Of a stretch of 64,000 nucleotides of DNA, positions 34,509 through 43,905 are shown in pieces. Every line of letters begins with the position of its first letter. The stretch's first letter is position 1. The translations under genes and the position numbers were made by a program. Under the pieces are notes generated by a model. That model saw only the letters and a list, made by a program, of their open reading frames with translations, made no database searches and was not told where the DNA came from. The stretch is from Clostridioides sp. ES-S-0054-01 (lineage in GTDB: Bacteria > Bacillota > Clostridia > Peptostreptococcales > Peptostreptococcaceae): the NCBI GenBank assembly GCA_021561035.1, contig CP067346.1, forward strand, positions 2,821,001-2,885,000, in the 5' to 3' direction.

Positions 34509-35174
34509 TTGAAAGGAAACATAGTACAATATAATTTTGCAGATATAGAGGAAGAAGTATATTCGTTGGATTATGCTATAGCATGGAATACAGACGAGGA
34601 AAACGTAAACATAATACCATTTACAAATAAATTCTGTAAAGAATCTATAGAATCTTTTTGCCTAGGTAAAATTAATAACTTTGTTGAAATATTAAATGAA
34701 GGTTTTGTTGAAAATCATCATTATGTACATTTAGATAAAATGATTAGTGTTCCTAAGAAAAAAGTTAATTTAGTATATCAACAAGACACACATGGTTATC
34801 TTCTAAGAGATGATAATGACAACCTTATTCCTGCAAAAATAACTTCAGAGCAATCTAAATCTATATCAAGTAAGATGGAGTTATTCTGTGCTGGTGAAGA
34901 AAAATGTTTAATTAATATATTACTAAAGGCTGACCCATCATATATTTTAGATGTAGATAGTATAAAAGATAAAAACATTCTAAATCTAGGTTATGAGTCT
35001 ATTGATAGATATAAAGAATACAATTTTGATGATGATAAGATTTTAATATTTTTTATAAATAAAAAACGTTATTCAGTGATTATGAAAAAAACAAACAACT
35101 CTGATAGTGATTTAGTTTCCAGAAACAATGCTATTAAAGAATTATTTACTAATAAAGCAGGAAATCTTAACTAG
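34509..35174 (+). CDS. hypothetical protein, possibly PemK/MazF-like fold at N-terminus
   Basis: This 221-aa protein uses a TTG start ten bases after GGAGG. It has no signal peptide or membrane helix. The N-terminal 85 residues (KGNIVQYNFADIEEE, YAIAWNTDE, VNIIPFTNK, KMISVPKKKVN) recall the order of beta strands in PemK/MazF endoribonucleases, but the catalytic Arg and the usual length (~110 aa) are not matched, and no antitoxin gene is adjacent. It diverges from the DUF4116 repeat gene. Treat as unknown; a toxin role is a weak guess. Confidence 0.55.
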   Translation: MKGNIVQYNFADIEEEVYSLDYAIAWNTDEENVNIIPFTNKFCKESIESFCLGKINNFVEILNEGFVENHHYVHLDKMISVPKKKVNLVYQQDTHGYLLRDDNDNLIPAKITSEQSKSISSKMELFCAGEEKCLINILLKADPSYILDVDSIKDKNILNLGYESIDRYKEYNFDDDKILIFFINKKRYSVIMKKTNNSDSDLVSRNNAIKELFTNKAGNLN

Positions 35175-35224
35175 TATTATAATTTTAAATTATATTATTA
35201 ATTAAATTAATAATAGTATACAAA

Positions 35225-35343
35225 GAGGCTGTCTCAAAATAGAGATAAGCTTCTTTTTCATTGTTGAAATAATAAAATATATTTAATTCTATATAAAAGA
35301 GAGTGCCTCATAAACTAAAAAGTTCATTTTGAGACACCCTCCT
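35225..35343. repeat. MITE-like repeat copy B
   Basis: The ends GAGGCTGTCTCAAAAT and ATTTTGAGACACCCTC are imperfect terminal inverted repeats. The whole segment is about 80% identical by eye to 975-1092, in the same orientation, and both copies are preceded by ACAAA. There is no ORF. Confidence 0.65.
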
Positions 35344-35862
35344 ATTTATAATAAACAAATAAATCCTTAAACCTATCGAGTGGTTATAATTTTTAGATTG
35401 GGTTATCTTGCATTTTTAAATTTAAGGTAACTTTCTACTCTAAACTTTAATCTCTAATCAATATCATCAACTGTAACAACTTACAATTAAATCTTTAATA
35501 ATCAAACTTTAGACTATCTATATTAAAACTCAAATTAGATTTAGGATTTATTTGGATATCACATTTATTTTATTAACTACTAATCAATTGTTTTTACTTA
35601 TAAACTTATTCTTCCCTAATTCTATTATTAAATACTTTTAATTATTTTTCAATACCATATTTTTTTAATTCTTACTATTACATTACAAAATTATTATGTT
35701 ACTCCATCACAACTACTTTTGATACCATTTAAGAATGAATCTTCATTTTAATAGTACTTTTATTGCTAATAACATCCATATCTACTATAGTCACAATGTA
35801 GTTTTGCTTTTTCACAAAACGACTATTACACAGATTAAGTAATTCTTAGTAATCTTTTATAA

Positions 35863-35905
35863 AAAAGAGATGCTTCAAATTTTTATTTTGAAACATATCC
35901 TTTTT
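35863..35905 (-). terminator. ptsI terminator
   Basis: An imperfect stem (GATGCTTCAAAT with ATTTTGAAACATATC) flanked by A-rich and T-rich runs lies about 60 bases after the ptsI stop. Confidence 0.55.
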
Positions 35906-35966
35906 AATTCGTAAAATATAATTTTGTTATTTAGAAAAATGAATTTTAGTAACTATATAATATTAA

Positions 35967-37679
35967 TTATATATTAAAAGTCTTTTCTATATAGCTTTTT
36001 ATTTCTTCAGCAGTACCCATATTAAGTACATCATCAGCTAATTTTTTCATATCTGACTCTTTAACTGAAGTTATTAACTTTCTAGCAGGAAGTATTGATA
36101 TTGGAGACATAGAGAACTCGTCTAATCCCATACCTAAAAGTATTGGTATCATTTTTTGGTCTCCAGCAGATTCTCCACACATACCTGCCCATTTTCCTTC
36201 TTTATGTGCATTGTCTATAACAGTCTTTATAAGTCTTAAAACAGCTGGATTAAATTGATTGTAAAGATAACTTATCTTTTGATTCATTCTATCAACTGCA
36301 CAAGTGTATTGAATTAAATCATTAGTTCCTATAGAGAAGAAATCTACATGTTTAGCCAATACATCAGATATTACAGCAGCAGATGGAACTTCTATCATCA
36401 TACCAATTTCTACATCTTTAGCATAAGCCACACCTTCAGAATCAAGTTCTGCTAAAACTTCTTTTACAACTGCTTTAGCTTGTAATAACTCTTCTAAAGA
36501 TGAAATCATTGGGAACATGATTCTTAATCTTCCATGAACACTAGCTCTATATAAAGCTCTCAATTGAGTCTTAAATATATCTTTTCTATCTAGGCAAAGT
36601 CTTATTGCTCTGTAACCTAAGAATGGATTCATTTCAGGCTCCATACTTAAATAACTTAATTCTTTATCTCCACCTATATCCAAGGTTCTTATAACTATAG
36701 GCTTTCCATCCATTCCTTCTAATACAGCCTTGTATGCTTCATATTGTATTTCTTCTGTTGGGAAAGAATCTCTATCCATGTATAAAAATTCTGTTCTATA
36801 AAGACCAACACCTTCAGCATCATTCTTTATTAGACCTTCTATATCATTAGGTGTTCCTATGTTACCAGCTAATTCTACATGTTTCCCATCTAAAGTTACA
36901 GATGGCTTTCCTTTTAATAGCTGTAACGCTTTTCTCTCATCCTCATACTTAGCCTTTAACTCAGTATATTTATTTATAGTCTCTTCATCTGGATTAACGA
37001 TTACTTCACCTGTGTCCCCATTGAAAACTACAAAGTCTCCATCCTTAACTTTTGAAGTTATATCATTTAATCCAACGATTGCAGCTATTTCTAAAGTTCT
37101 AGACATGATAGCAGTATGAGAAGTTCTTCCACCTATATCAGTTAAAAATCCTAAAACCATTTTTTTATTCATAGTTGCTGTGTCTGATGGAGTTAAATCA
37201 TGTGCTATTAATACAACCTCTTCGCTTAAAGCAGATAAATCAACAACTTTAATTCCTAATATATGTCTAAGTATTCTATTTGTAACATCTTTTATATCTG
37301 CCGCTCTTTCTTTCATGTACTCATTGTCCATAGACTCAAACATGCTAACAAACATCTCTTTTATTTCATTTAAAGCATACTCTGCATTTACACTTTCAGT
37401 TTTAATTTTATCTATTGCAGAACCAATTAATTCTGGGTCTTCTAAAACTAATAAATGTGCTTCAAATATTTCTGCTTCCTCTGTTCCTAATTCTTCAGAA
37501 GCCTTTTCCTTAACTTTTACTAATTCTTCTTTAGAAACTGCAACTGCATTTTCTAATTTAGCAATTTCCACTTCAATATTATCTATAGATTTTTTTTCAA
37601 TTACTAATTCACTATGCTCAACTACTAACGCTTTCCCTAAAGCAACACCAGGAGAAGCACCTATTCCTTTGTAAGCCAT
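35967..37679 (-). CDS. ptsI: PTS enzyme I (phosphoenolpyruvate-protein phosphotransferase)
   Basis: This 570-aa enzyme starts sugar transport by moving phosphate from PEP to HPr. The phospho-histidine motif GGRTSHTAIMSR is at ~185-196; the C-terminal PEP-binding domain has DIGGDKELSYL, FRTEFLYMDR-like YRTEFLYMD and the active-site Cys in GMCGESAGD (~500). Start MAYKGIGASPGVALG is typical. It lies downstream of ptsH but after a terminator-like hairpin and 349 bases, so it has its own promoter. Confidence 0.97.
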   Translation of the reverse strand: MAYKGIGASPGVALGKALVVEHSELVIEKKSIDNIEVEIAKLENAVAVSKEELVKVKEKASEELGTEEAEIFEAHLLVLEDPELIGSAIDKIKTESVNAEYALNEIKEMFVSMFESMDNEYMKERAADIKDVTNRILRHILGIKVVDLSALSEEVVLIAHDLTPSDTATMNKKMVLGFLTDIGGRTSHTAIMSRTLEIAAIVGLNDITSKVKDGDFVVFNGDTGEVIVNPDEETINKYTELKAKYEDERKALQLLKGKPSVTLDGKHVELAGNIGTPNDIEGLIKNDAEGVGLYRTEFLYMDRDSFPTEEIQYEAYKAVLEGMDGKPIVIRTLDIGGDKELSYLSMEPEMNPFLGYRAIRLCLDRKDIFKTQLRALYRASVHGRLRIMFPMISSLEELLQAKAVVKEVLAELDSEGVAYAKDVEIGMMIEVPSAAVISDVLAKHVDFFSIGTNDLIQYTCAVDRMNQKISYLYNQFNPAVLRLIKTVIDNAHKEGKWAGMCGESAGDQKMIPILLGMGLDEFSMSPISILPARKLITSVKESDMKKLADDVLNMGTAEEIKSYIEKTFNI

Positions 37680-38028
37680 AACCCTACCTCCTAAAAAATA
37701 TCATCTGACGTATAAACTCTATAAATTTATATAAATACTTTATATTTTTATAGTTTTATTTCCCTAATAATTTTTTATAAAATTTTATAAACTACTTGTT
37801 ACTATATTTTTACTCTGAATTTATGATTAAAAATATCTTATTTCATCTTCTAAAATATTTGTATTTTCATACCCAATTAACAATAGTCTTAATCTTCTGA
37901 TTAAATAAACATGAAAGTAACAAAGAAATTAAATATCTACAAATGTTGGTCTGTATACGTTTAATACTTCTTTGTTACTTTAAGTAATAATTAGATTATA
38001 AATATCAAATTTTTAAAAATTATTATAT
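37680..38028. other. intergenic region ptsH-ptsI
   Basis: This 349-base gap contains the ptsI leader (GGAGG), AT-rich sequence, and an inverted repeat with 14-base arms at 37914-37980 that probably ends ptsH transcripts. No ORF was seen. Confidence 0.5.
37914..37980 (-). terminator. long-loop inverted repeat after ptsH
   Basis: AAAGTAACAAAGAA and TTCTTTGTTACTTT are perfectly paired arms separated by about 39 bases. The loop is large for a terminator; it may also regulate read-through into ptsI. Confidence 0.55.
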
Positions 38029-38289
38029 CTATTCTCCAAATCCACTTTCAACTAATTCAACCATTGCCGCTAAAGCTACTTCTTCATCTTCTCCATTTAC
38101 AACTAACTTTAATTCTTCTCCTTGAGCTAAACCTAAACTCATTATTCCCATTATTGATTTTGCATTTACAGTTTTGTCTTTTGCTACAACCTCTACTGTT
38201 GATTTAAATTCAGCTGCCTTTTTAACAAACATTCCTGCTGGTCTAGCATGTAATCCACTTGCATTTTTGATACTAACTACTTTTTCCAT
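38029..38289 (-). CDS. ptsH: phosphocarrier protein HPr
   Basis: This 86-aa protein has the enzyme I phosphorylation site His15 in GLHARPAGMFVK and the HPr-kinase serine near 46 in KSIMGIMSLGL, so it can serve both PTS transport and CcpA-dependent catabolite control. GGAGG precedes the ATG. Unlike many Firmicutes, ptsH and ptsI are separated by 349 bases and a hairpin. The leader has TTTTTTGT-type repeats. Confidence 0.97.
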   Translation of the reverse strand: MEKVVSIKNASGLHARPAGMFVKKAAEFKSTVEVVAKDKTVNAKSIMGIMSLGLAQGEELKLVVNGEDEEVALAAMVELVESGFGE

Positions 38290-38356
38290 TTTTTAAATCC
38301 TCCTATAAACTTTACATTTTATATTTTTTAAAATTGTTTTCCTATTTTTTACTTTA

Positions 38357-38402
38357 ATGGTACTTAGTGGTACTTTTTTGTCCTATGGTCATTTTTTGTT
38401 CC
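38357..38402 (-). repeat. direct repeats in ptsH leader
   Basis: Two units (GTGGTACTTTTTTGTCC and TATGGTCATTTTTTGTTCC) lie in tandem, with a third partial ATGGTACTTA. They fall between a TATAAT box (38426-38421 on the minus strand) and the ptsH start, so within the leader. Possible operator. Confidence 0.5.
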
Positions 38403-38480
38403 CACTAGTGCTACAAAAATATTATACTACTAATATACACTTTTTTCGAGCATAATTACAAATTTTTTTTTGTTTTTTAT

Positions 38481-39692
38481 TTAACTTTGATTTTTTATGT
38501 CTTTTATAATACAATTTGTCAATAATTTTGTGTTTTTGTTCTTTTTAATACTAATTTTAGGTCTAATTTCAAAATTAGAAGCTAAATTTTTATTAGAATC
38601 AATATTTGTATTTACAACATCTATAACCTTGTTAAAATCATATAATTTTATCCTGTTTATACTATTTTCTTCAAGTTTTTTTTCATATATGCAGTAAAAT
38701 AAATCTCTATATGAAAAGTCCTTTGGCAATCCAAGCACCTCACCAAGCTTTGGTATTACACTTTCCATAACAGTTCTAAGTGAAGCATCTCTTTTTATAT
38801 TCAGTAAATTACAAATATATTGTATTGTTTCATTGCTCATACTTTTAAATTTATCAAAACAGTATTCTTCATTGTACTTATATTCTACATCAAAATAATA
38901 CTTAATCCCAGTGCATCTTTCATATGCTTTCATAGTATCTAAATAACCCAATCGAATATTTTTTTCTACATTATCTCTATCTTTATTAAGAGAACCTCCT
39001 AGATACTCTGACGGTATTATAGTTTTTACATTTATATTCTGGTGTCTACTAAGATTTATTTTACCAATAAAATCATCAAGCAGCCTAATTACAACAACAT
39101 CTTCATAACCTTTGTCTTCTAAAAGCCCAATTGGCATGTTATCACAAAACATTCCATCAAGATACAATTTATCATCCATCATATTCGTTTGAAAAATAGG
39201 CAAACTGGAACTAGCGATTAAATAATCAATCAGTCTTCCTTTCGGTATATCTTCAATATACAATGGATATGGATTAATCTTTTTATCCCACCAAACAGTA
39301 ACAAGTCCAAAGTCTTTTTTTGATTTCCTTATTATGTCTTCATTTAATGTTGTTTCCATTAGTTGTCTTAAAGGGCTTATATCTATACCTTCATTTTTTC
39401 TAGCTTTATTTATAAGTTCAAACACTGCATTGATATTTTTAGTAGTGAAATCTACATTTTTAAATCTCTCATAGGTTTCTCTATCAATATTCATAAAATG
39501 AGTATAATCATAATTTAACCAAATATCTTCCATTACTTCAATATCATTTTGGATTATATATGCTCCATTTAAAGCACCAATTGATGTGCCAGTTACTCCT
39601 TGAAACTCTATACCAAGCTCTCTTAAAGCTTTATATGCCCCTATTTGGTAAGCTCCTTTTGTTCCTCCACCTTCTAAAACTAATCCTTTCAT
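38481..39692 (-). CDS. patatin-like phospholipase
   Basis: This 403-aa protein has the oxyanion motif LEGGGTKGAYQ, the nucleophile elbow GTSIGALNG (Ser ~42) and the catalytic aspartate in DGMFCDNMP (~180), so the Ser-Asp dyad is complete. The family (RssA/YjjU-like) hydrolyses phospholipid acyl chains. The C-terminal ~130 residues have no clear domain. It lies 230 bases downstream of camA in the same direction and may be partly co-transcribed. Confidence 0.9.
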   Translation of the reverse strand: MKGLVLEGGGTKGAYQIGAYKALRELGIEFQGVTGTSIGALNGAYIIQNDIEVMEDIWLNYDYTHFMNIDRETYERFKNVDFTTKNINAVFELINKARKNEGIDISPLRQLMETTLNEDIIRKSKKDFGLVTVWWDKKINPYPLYIEDIPKGRLIDYLIASSSLPIFQTNMMDDKLYLDGMFCDNMPIGLLEDKGYEDVVVIRLLDDFIGKINLSRHQNINVKTIIPSEYLGGSLNKDRDNVEKNIRLGYLDTMKAYERCTGIKYYFDVEYKYNEEYCFDKFKSMSNETIQYICNLLNIKRDASLRTVMESVIPKLGEVLGLPKDFSYRDLFYCIYEKKLEENSINRIKLYDFNKVIDVVNTNIDSNKNLASNFEIRPKISIKKNKNTKLLTNCIIKDIKNQS

Positions 39693-39923
39693 ATTATCAC
39701 CTACTATATCAAAAACATTTCTGATTTTTATTCCTCAGCAAATATTAATTCAAAAAACTATTTTTAGTTATTGGAGAAAAATAAAATTGCACAAATTCAT
39801 TTTTATTTTATCAAAAAAATATTGAAAAGTATATATTTTTAATATTTTTTATATGGCTAACTTTTTATTTCTAAATTTAAATAAATAATTAATACCTTGT
39901 AATTTTTTTGTATTTACAGATGC

Positions 39924-41657
39924 TTATATACCCAAAGAATCCATTATTAAGTTATCTATTTTTATCTGCAATTTTTCTACTTTTCCTTTATCCATAGACT
40001 TATCTAATAAAATTGATATTATTTGCTTTGATAAATTCTCTATCTCTTCATAATTATTATCTTTAAAAATCCTTATCTTCATAACCTTATTAGGATAGTA
40101 ATCATATATATTTTTACTCATTTTTTTAGCAGTTATTTTAAAGTATTTATCATAAATACTGGAATTTAAAATTCCAACTAGATATTCATATGAAAATTTG
40201 TTTAAATACTCTTCTTTTATGAAAAAAGAATATACATCTGCACTTGAAAAATTGTTATCATAATCTATAGCAAATCTATTTTCATTTGATTTATAAGGAT
40301 ACATTATCTTTTTTCTTTCAAAGAAAAGCTTTTCTCTACCCCATTGAAGTTCATACCATTTCCTTATTCCACTTTTACATTCTCTTCTGTTTTCTAACCT
40401 TGTCTTATACATCCCTATAATCTCATCTAGTATCCTTTTATTTGTATTCTCATTATCTATATCATTTGAGTATATCAGCCTATAATCACTTTTATCTACT
40501 ACATACTTATTTATATTTTTACTTTTTATCCAACACTTTAAAAATTTATCATCTACAAGATTCAATTTTACATCATCTTTACTTAAAATAAATGCTTTGT
40601 CACATCCTGTGATTATTCCTTGAAAACTTATTGCTATATCTTCCAAACTATATTTACATTTTTCTTGTATCTTATTATAAAAAATTTCATCATCTTTATT
40701 TACAAGCATCCATTCGTCAGATAGTAAACTCTGATTTATATTAAAATGCTCAAATTTGCTACTGTTTAGAAGTTCTTCTAGTGTTTCAAATTTATTTACA
40801 CATATATCCTCACTTTTGATTTTAAATACATCTATATGCGTATCTTTTGATTTTTTCTTATCAAAAGTGAAGATACAACTAGATACACCTATATTTTTAA
40901 ATATATTTGCACCTAAAAAATCTACTATTTCTTTAACATTGACATTTGACTTAATATATTCTCTCAAATCTTTACCCGATAGACTTTCTAAGAAATATCT
41001 TGGAGTTATAACACTACCAGTTCCTCCTTGTTTTAAGACATCTATAATCTTTTTATAAAAACAAAAATATAAGTCAGCTTTATCCTTGTAAACTTCACTA
41101 TATTTTTCTAGGAGAAATTTTTTATATTTCTTTTCAAGTTTTTTATGACCAATATATGGTGGATTACCAACTATGTAATCGAACTTATATCGCCATTTCT
41201 TTTTAAGACTATCACAACAAAATAGATTAATCTTTATATCAGAATCATCTAAATCGTTTATTACCTTTTTATTCCTTAAGCTATCTTTTAATATACTTAT
41301 GGCTTTTTCATCAATATCAGCACCATATATACAATAGTTTAATATATGACGGTGTATGTTATCAATAGTCCAATAATTTTCATCATATTTCTTTTTTAAT
41401 TCATATATATTTTCCTCAAATAAATCGTATAAAATATCGTATACTTCTAAAAGAAAATTTCCGCACCCACAGGAAATATCGAGTATTCGTGGATATGGAT
41501 TTTTAATTATATCGTGATTTTTTAAAGTTTTCTTTACAATATAATCTACAATGATTTTAGGAGTATAATATATTCCACTTGCTTTTTTAGTATCTACATC
41601 TAAACTATTCTCATACTCTTTAGATAGTAGAAAATTATCTTGAGATATATCATCCAT
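39924..41657 (-). CDS. camA: CamA, orphan N6-adenine DNA methyltransferase
   Basis: This 577-aa class I methyltransferase has SAM motif I (ILDISCGCGNFL, ~58-69), the catalytic NPPY at 165-168 and a C-terminal TaqI-like target-recognition domain (~350-577, YELQWGREKLFFERKK). Length and motif positions match CamA, conserved in all C. difficile, which methylates the last A of CAAAAA and influences sporulation, biofilm and colonisation. There is no cognate restriction endonuclease nearby. It is third in an operon after a GGDEF/EAL protein and an Rrf2-like regulator, 39 bases downstream of the latter. Confidence 0.97.
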   Translation of the reverse strand: MDDISQDNFLLSKEYENSLDVDTKKASGIYYTPKIIVDYIVKKTLKNHDIIKNPYPRILDISCGCGNFLLEVYDILYDLFEENIYELKKKYDENYWTIDNIHRHILNYCIYGADIDEKAISILKDSLRNKKVINDLDDSDIKINLFCCDSLKKKWRYKFDYIVGNPPYIGHKKLEKKYKKFLLEKYSEVYKDKADLYFCFYKKIIDVLKQGGTGSVITPRYFLESLSGKDLREYIKSNVNVKEIVDFLGANIFKNIGVSSCIFTFDKKKSKDTHIDVFKIKSEDICVNKFETLEELLNSSKFEHFNINQSLLSDEWMLVNKDDEIFYNKIQEKCKYSLEDIAISFQGIITGCDKAFILSKDDVKLNLVDDKFLKCWIKSKNINKYVVDKSDYRLIYSNDIDNENTNKRILDEIIGMYKTRLENRRECKSGIRKWYELQWGREKLFFERKKIMYPYKSNENRFAIDYDNNFSSADVYSFFIKEEYLNKFSYEYLVGILNSSIYDKYFKITAKKMSKNIYDYYPNKVMKIRIFKDNNYEEIENLSKQIISILLDKSMDKGKVEKLQIKIDNLIMDSLGI

Positions 41658-41696
41658 AACCGAAAACCTCCAATTATTATCATAGCTGAAAATTTT

Positions 41697-42095
41697 TTAT
41701 TCTAGTATTTGTCTTATAGATTTTCTCGATAAAAGTTTATAAATTTCTTTTTCTATTTCTAGTAATTCGCGATTTAATTTACAACCTTTTAAGCAATTAT
41801 CGCAATTAGATACATATCTCGTACATTTGTTTATATATATTTTTCCATCAATTACTTCTACAATAGTTCTTAGACTTATTGTATCCAATGATACATTTAA
41901 CATGTATTTCTTGCCATCTTCTTTATTAAAAGTAAGAATGTTATTTGCACAAAGCTTTCTAAGCAATCTATATAGTGTTAGCATTGGTATATCTTCATTT
42001 TTTAATATCATTTTAGCATCTATTGGATTATCCTCTCCATTATTAAATATAGCTCTTATGATTCTTATTGAATAATCTACATCTTCTGAAATCAT
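41697..42095 (-). CDS. Rrf2-family transcriptional regulator
   Basis: This 132-aa protein has an N-terminal winged helix (SEDVDYSIRIIRAIFNN; TLYRLLRKLCANN) and a C-terminal cysteine cluster CTRYVSNCDNCLKGC (spacing C-x7-C-x2-C-x3-C), which could bind an Fe-S cluster as in IscR/NsrR-type members. It lies 2 bases after the GGDEF/EAL gene and 39 before camA, so it may set camA expression in response to redox or iron; this is inference. Confidence 0.85.
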   Translation of the reverse strand: MISEDVDYSIRIIRAIFNNGEDNPIDAKMILKNEDIPMLTLYRLLRKLCANNILTFNKEDGKKYMLNVSLDTISLRTIVEVIDGKIYINKCTRYVSNCDNCLKGCKLNRELLEIEKEIYKLLSRKSIRQILE

Positions 42096-42097
42096 CC

Positions 42098-43645
42098 TTA
42101 TTCCTCCTCAACTGCCATGCGTTTATCTAAAAGAGTATCCTCCAGATTCATATAATTTCTATCAATAAGAAGTCTTTTATAACTAATCTCATCTAAAGGT
42201 TTAAAAAACACATAGCCTTGTATGAAATTACAGCCCATTTCATTTAAAACGTTAACCTGATTCATATCCTCTACCCCTTCACATATAACAATTAAGTTTA
42301 AATCATGTGAAAGATTAATAATTGCTTTTACCATAAATTTTGTTTTTGTATTTGTAACTATATCTAATATAAGTGACCTATCAATTTTTATAATATCTAG
42401 TGGTATCCCCTTAAGATTGATAAAATTTGAATTACCTACACCAAAATCATCTAATGAAATATTCATACCTAAAGATTTAATCTCATAAAGCCTTTCACTT
42501 ATAAAGTTTACATCTCTTAGGGCTGTTGTTTCTGTAATTTCTAATTCTATAAGCTCTTTAGGAACATTATATGTATTAAACATCAGTTTAAAAAAATCAA
42601 CTAAATCATTTTTATATAGTTCTACTCTAGAAAGATTTATTGAAACTGGTAGGACATTTATGCCTTCTGCAATCCACTTATCAATAGTAATAAAAACTTC
42701 TTGAATTAGCCACCTACCAATATTATTTATCAGACCATTTCTTTCAGCTATAGGTATAAACTTATTTGGTCCAACCATACCTAAGGATGGATGTACCCAT
42801 CTTATTAATGCTTCTGAACCTATAATTTTATTTGTATTTGAATCGACTTTGGGTTGATAGTGAATTACAAACTCTTTATTTTTAATAGCTAAAAATAAAT
42901 CTCGCTCTATTTTCATAATTGATTGTATTTCCTCTTTCATCTCATTATCAAATTCTACATACTCTATATGCTTTAGCCCTTTTGATTTAATCCTTGCCAT
43001 ATCAGCATTATCCATAGCTTTTTTTATACTAATTTCATCATTATTAAATCTATAAATTCCAATAGAAGCCTCAATATTTATATCCATTTTAAAACTGTCA
43101 ATCTGACTTAATGTCACAATTTTATTCTTAATAAGATTTACTAAGTAAGGAATCTTCTGTTCTCTATCTTCAAGCTTTATTATTAATATAAAAACATCAC
43201 TTTTTAACTTTCCATAAACAGCCTCTTCTCTAAAATAATTTTTTAAGTTACTTGAAATATTATTTAATACTTCATCCCCTAGCTCATAACCATATATATC
43301 ATTTATAAGTTTGAGTCTACATAAATCAAAACAAGCCATAACACAGTTTTCTCTCTTATTGCTGATGATATAATTTTGAATATGTTTTAGAAAATTCTCA
43401 TCTTTAGTAATATTTATAAGCTTATCTGGATTATTTATTAATTCTAAATTAATTTTATCCTCATATAGCTTAATTTTAAGATATGAAATAAATACATTTA
43501 TACTAAATAAGGTCAATAAAATTAAAATTAAAACTTTAATGTCTGTTCCAATGTGCCTTGTAAGTAAAACTATTCCCAAAATTCCAATTATGATAAAAAT
43601 TATTTTATTTAAACTGTAAATTTTTGTCATACTATTTTTATTCAT
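42098..43645 (-). CDS. GGDEF/EAL-domain protein, probable c-di-GMP phosphodiesterase
   Basis: This 515-aa protein has two N-terminal membrane helices (~10-55), a GGDEF-type domain (~85-240) and an EAL domain (~260-505). The GGDEF signature is degenerate (YGKLKSDVFILI replaces GG-D/E-EF), so cyclase activity is unlikely. The EAL motif SEALIRWVHP and the DDFGVGNSN and KIDRSLI segments are intact, so c-di-GMP hydrolysis is likely; the degenerate GGDEF may bind GTP. It leads the Rrf2-camA operon. Confidence 0.9.
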   Translation of the reverse strand: MNKNSMTKIYSLNKIIFIIIGILGIVLLTRHIGTDIKVLILILLTLFSINVFISYLKIKLYEDKINLELINNPDKLINITKDENFLKHIQNYIISNKRENCVMACFDLCRLKLINDIYGYELGDEVLNNISSNLKNYFREEAVYGKLKSDVFILIIKLEDREQKIPYLVNLIKNKIVTLSQIDSFKMDINIEASIGIYRFNNDEISIKKAMDNADMARIKSKGLKHIEYVEFDNEMKEEIQSIMKIERDLFLAIKNKEFVIHYQPKVDSNTNKIIGSEALIRWVHPSLGMVGPNKFIPIAERNGLINNIGRWLIQEVFITIDKWIAEGINVLPVSINLSRVELYKNDLVDFFKLMFNTYNVPKELIELEITETTALRDVNFISERLYEIKSLGMNISLDDFGVGNSNFINLKGIPLDIIKIDRSLILDIVTNTKTKFMVKAIINLSHDLNLIVICEGVEDMNQVNVLNEMGCNFIQGYVFFKPLDEISYKRLLIDRNYMNLEDTLLDKRMAVEEE

Positions 43646-43814
43646 ATAAATTCCCCTATTTTTTAAGTTATCTTACATTTAAACTTTTTATATATTAATT
43701 ATAAAGCACAATTGGTAGCAAATCAATGTAAGTTAAAATCACATATAAAGAACTGCATTATACTATACTAAATTTATTTTCTTAAATTTCATAAATATCT
43801 ATTTTTTGCAAAAA

Positions 43815-43862
43815 AAACTATGAAATTAGATATAGATATAATAATATCTAATTTCATAGTTT
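43815..43862 (-). terminator. amidase terminator
   Basis: AAACTATGAAATTAGATAT and ATATCTAATTTCATAGTTT are 19-base perfect arms around about 10 bases, lying after the amidase stop. Confidence 0.85.
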
Positions 43863-43905
43863 CTAAACTCAAACAACATTTTTAACATGATAAAATAAAG
43901 TTAAC

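Larger units (their letters stand above)
35175..35966. other. 792-base stretch without genes
   Basis: It holds the second MITE-like repeat (35225-35343), about 520 bases of AT-rich sequence (35344-35862) with stops in all frames, and the ptsI terminator at 35863-35905. It is the largest gap in the window. It may be the scar of a deletion. Confidence 0.6.

Noticed and set aside
34509-35174. Calling the 221-aa protein a MazF toxin
   Set aside because: The fold resemblance is limited to strand order in the first 85 residues, and no antitoxin is adjacent. It is kept as hypothetical.
37180-37674. Long antisense frame in ptsI
   Set aside because: It is complementary to a highly conserved enzyme I region and has no start signal; shadow of the real gene.
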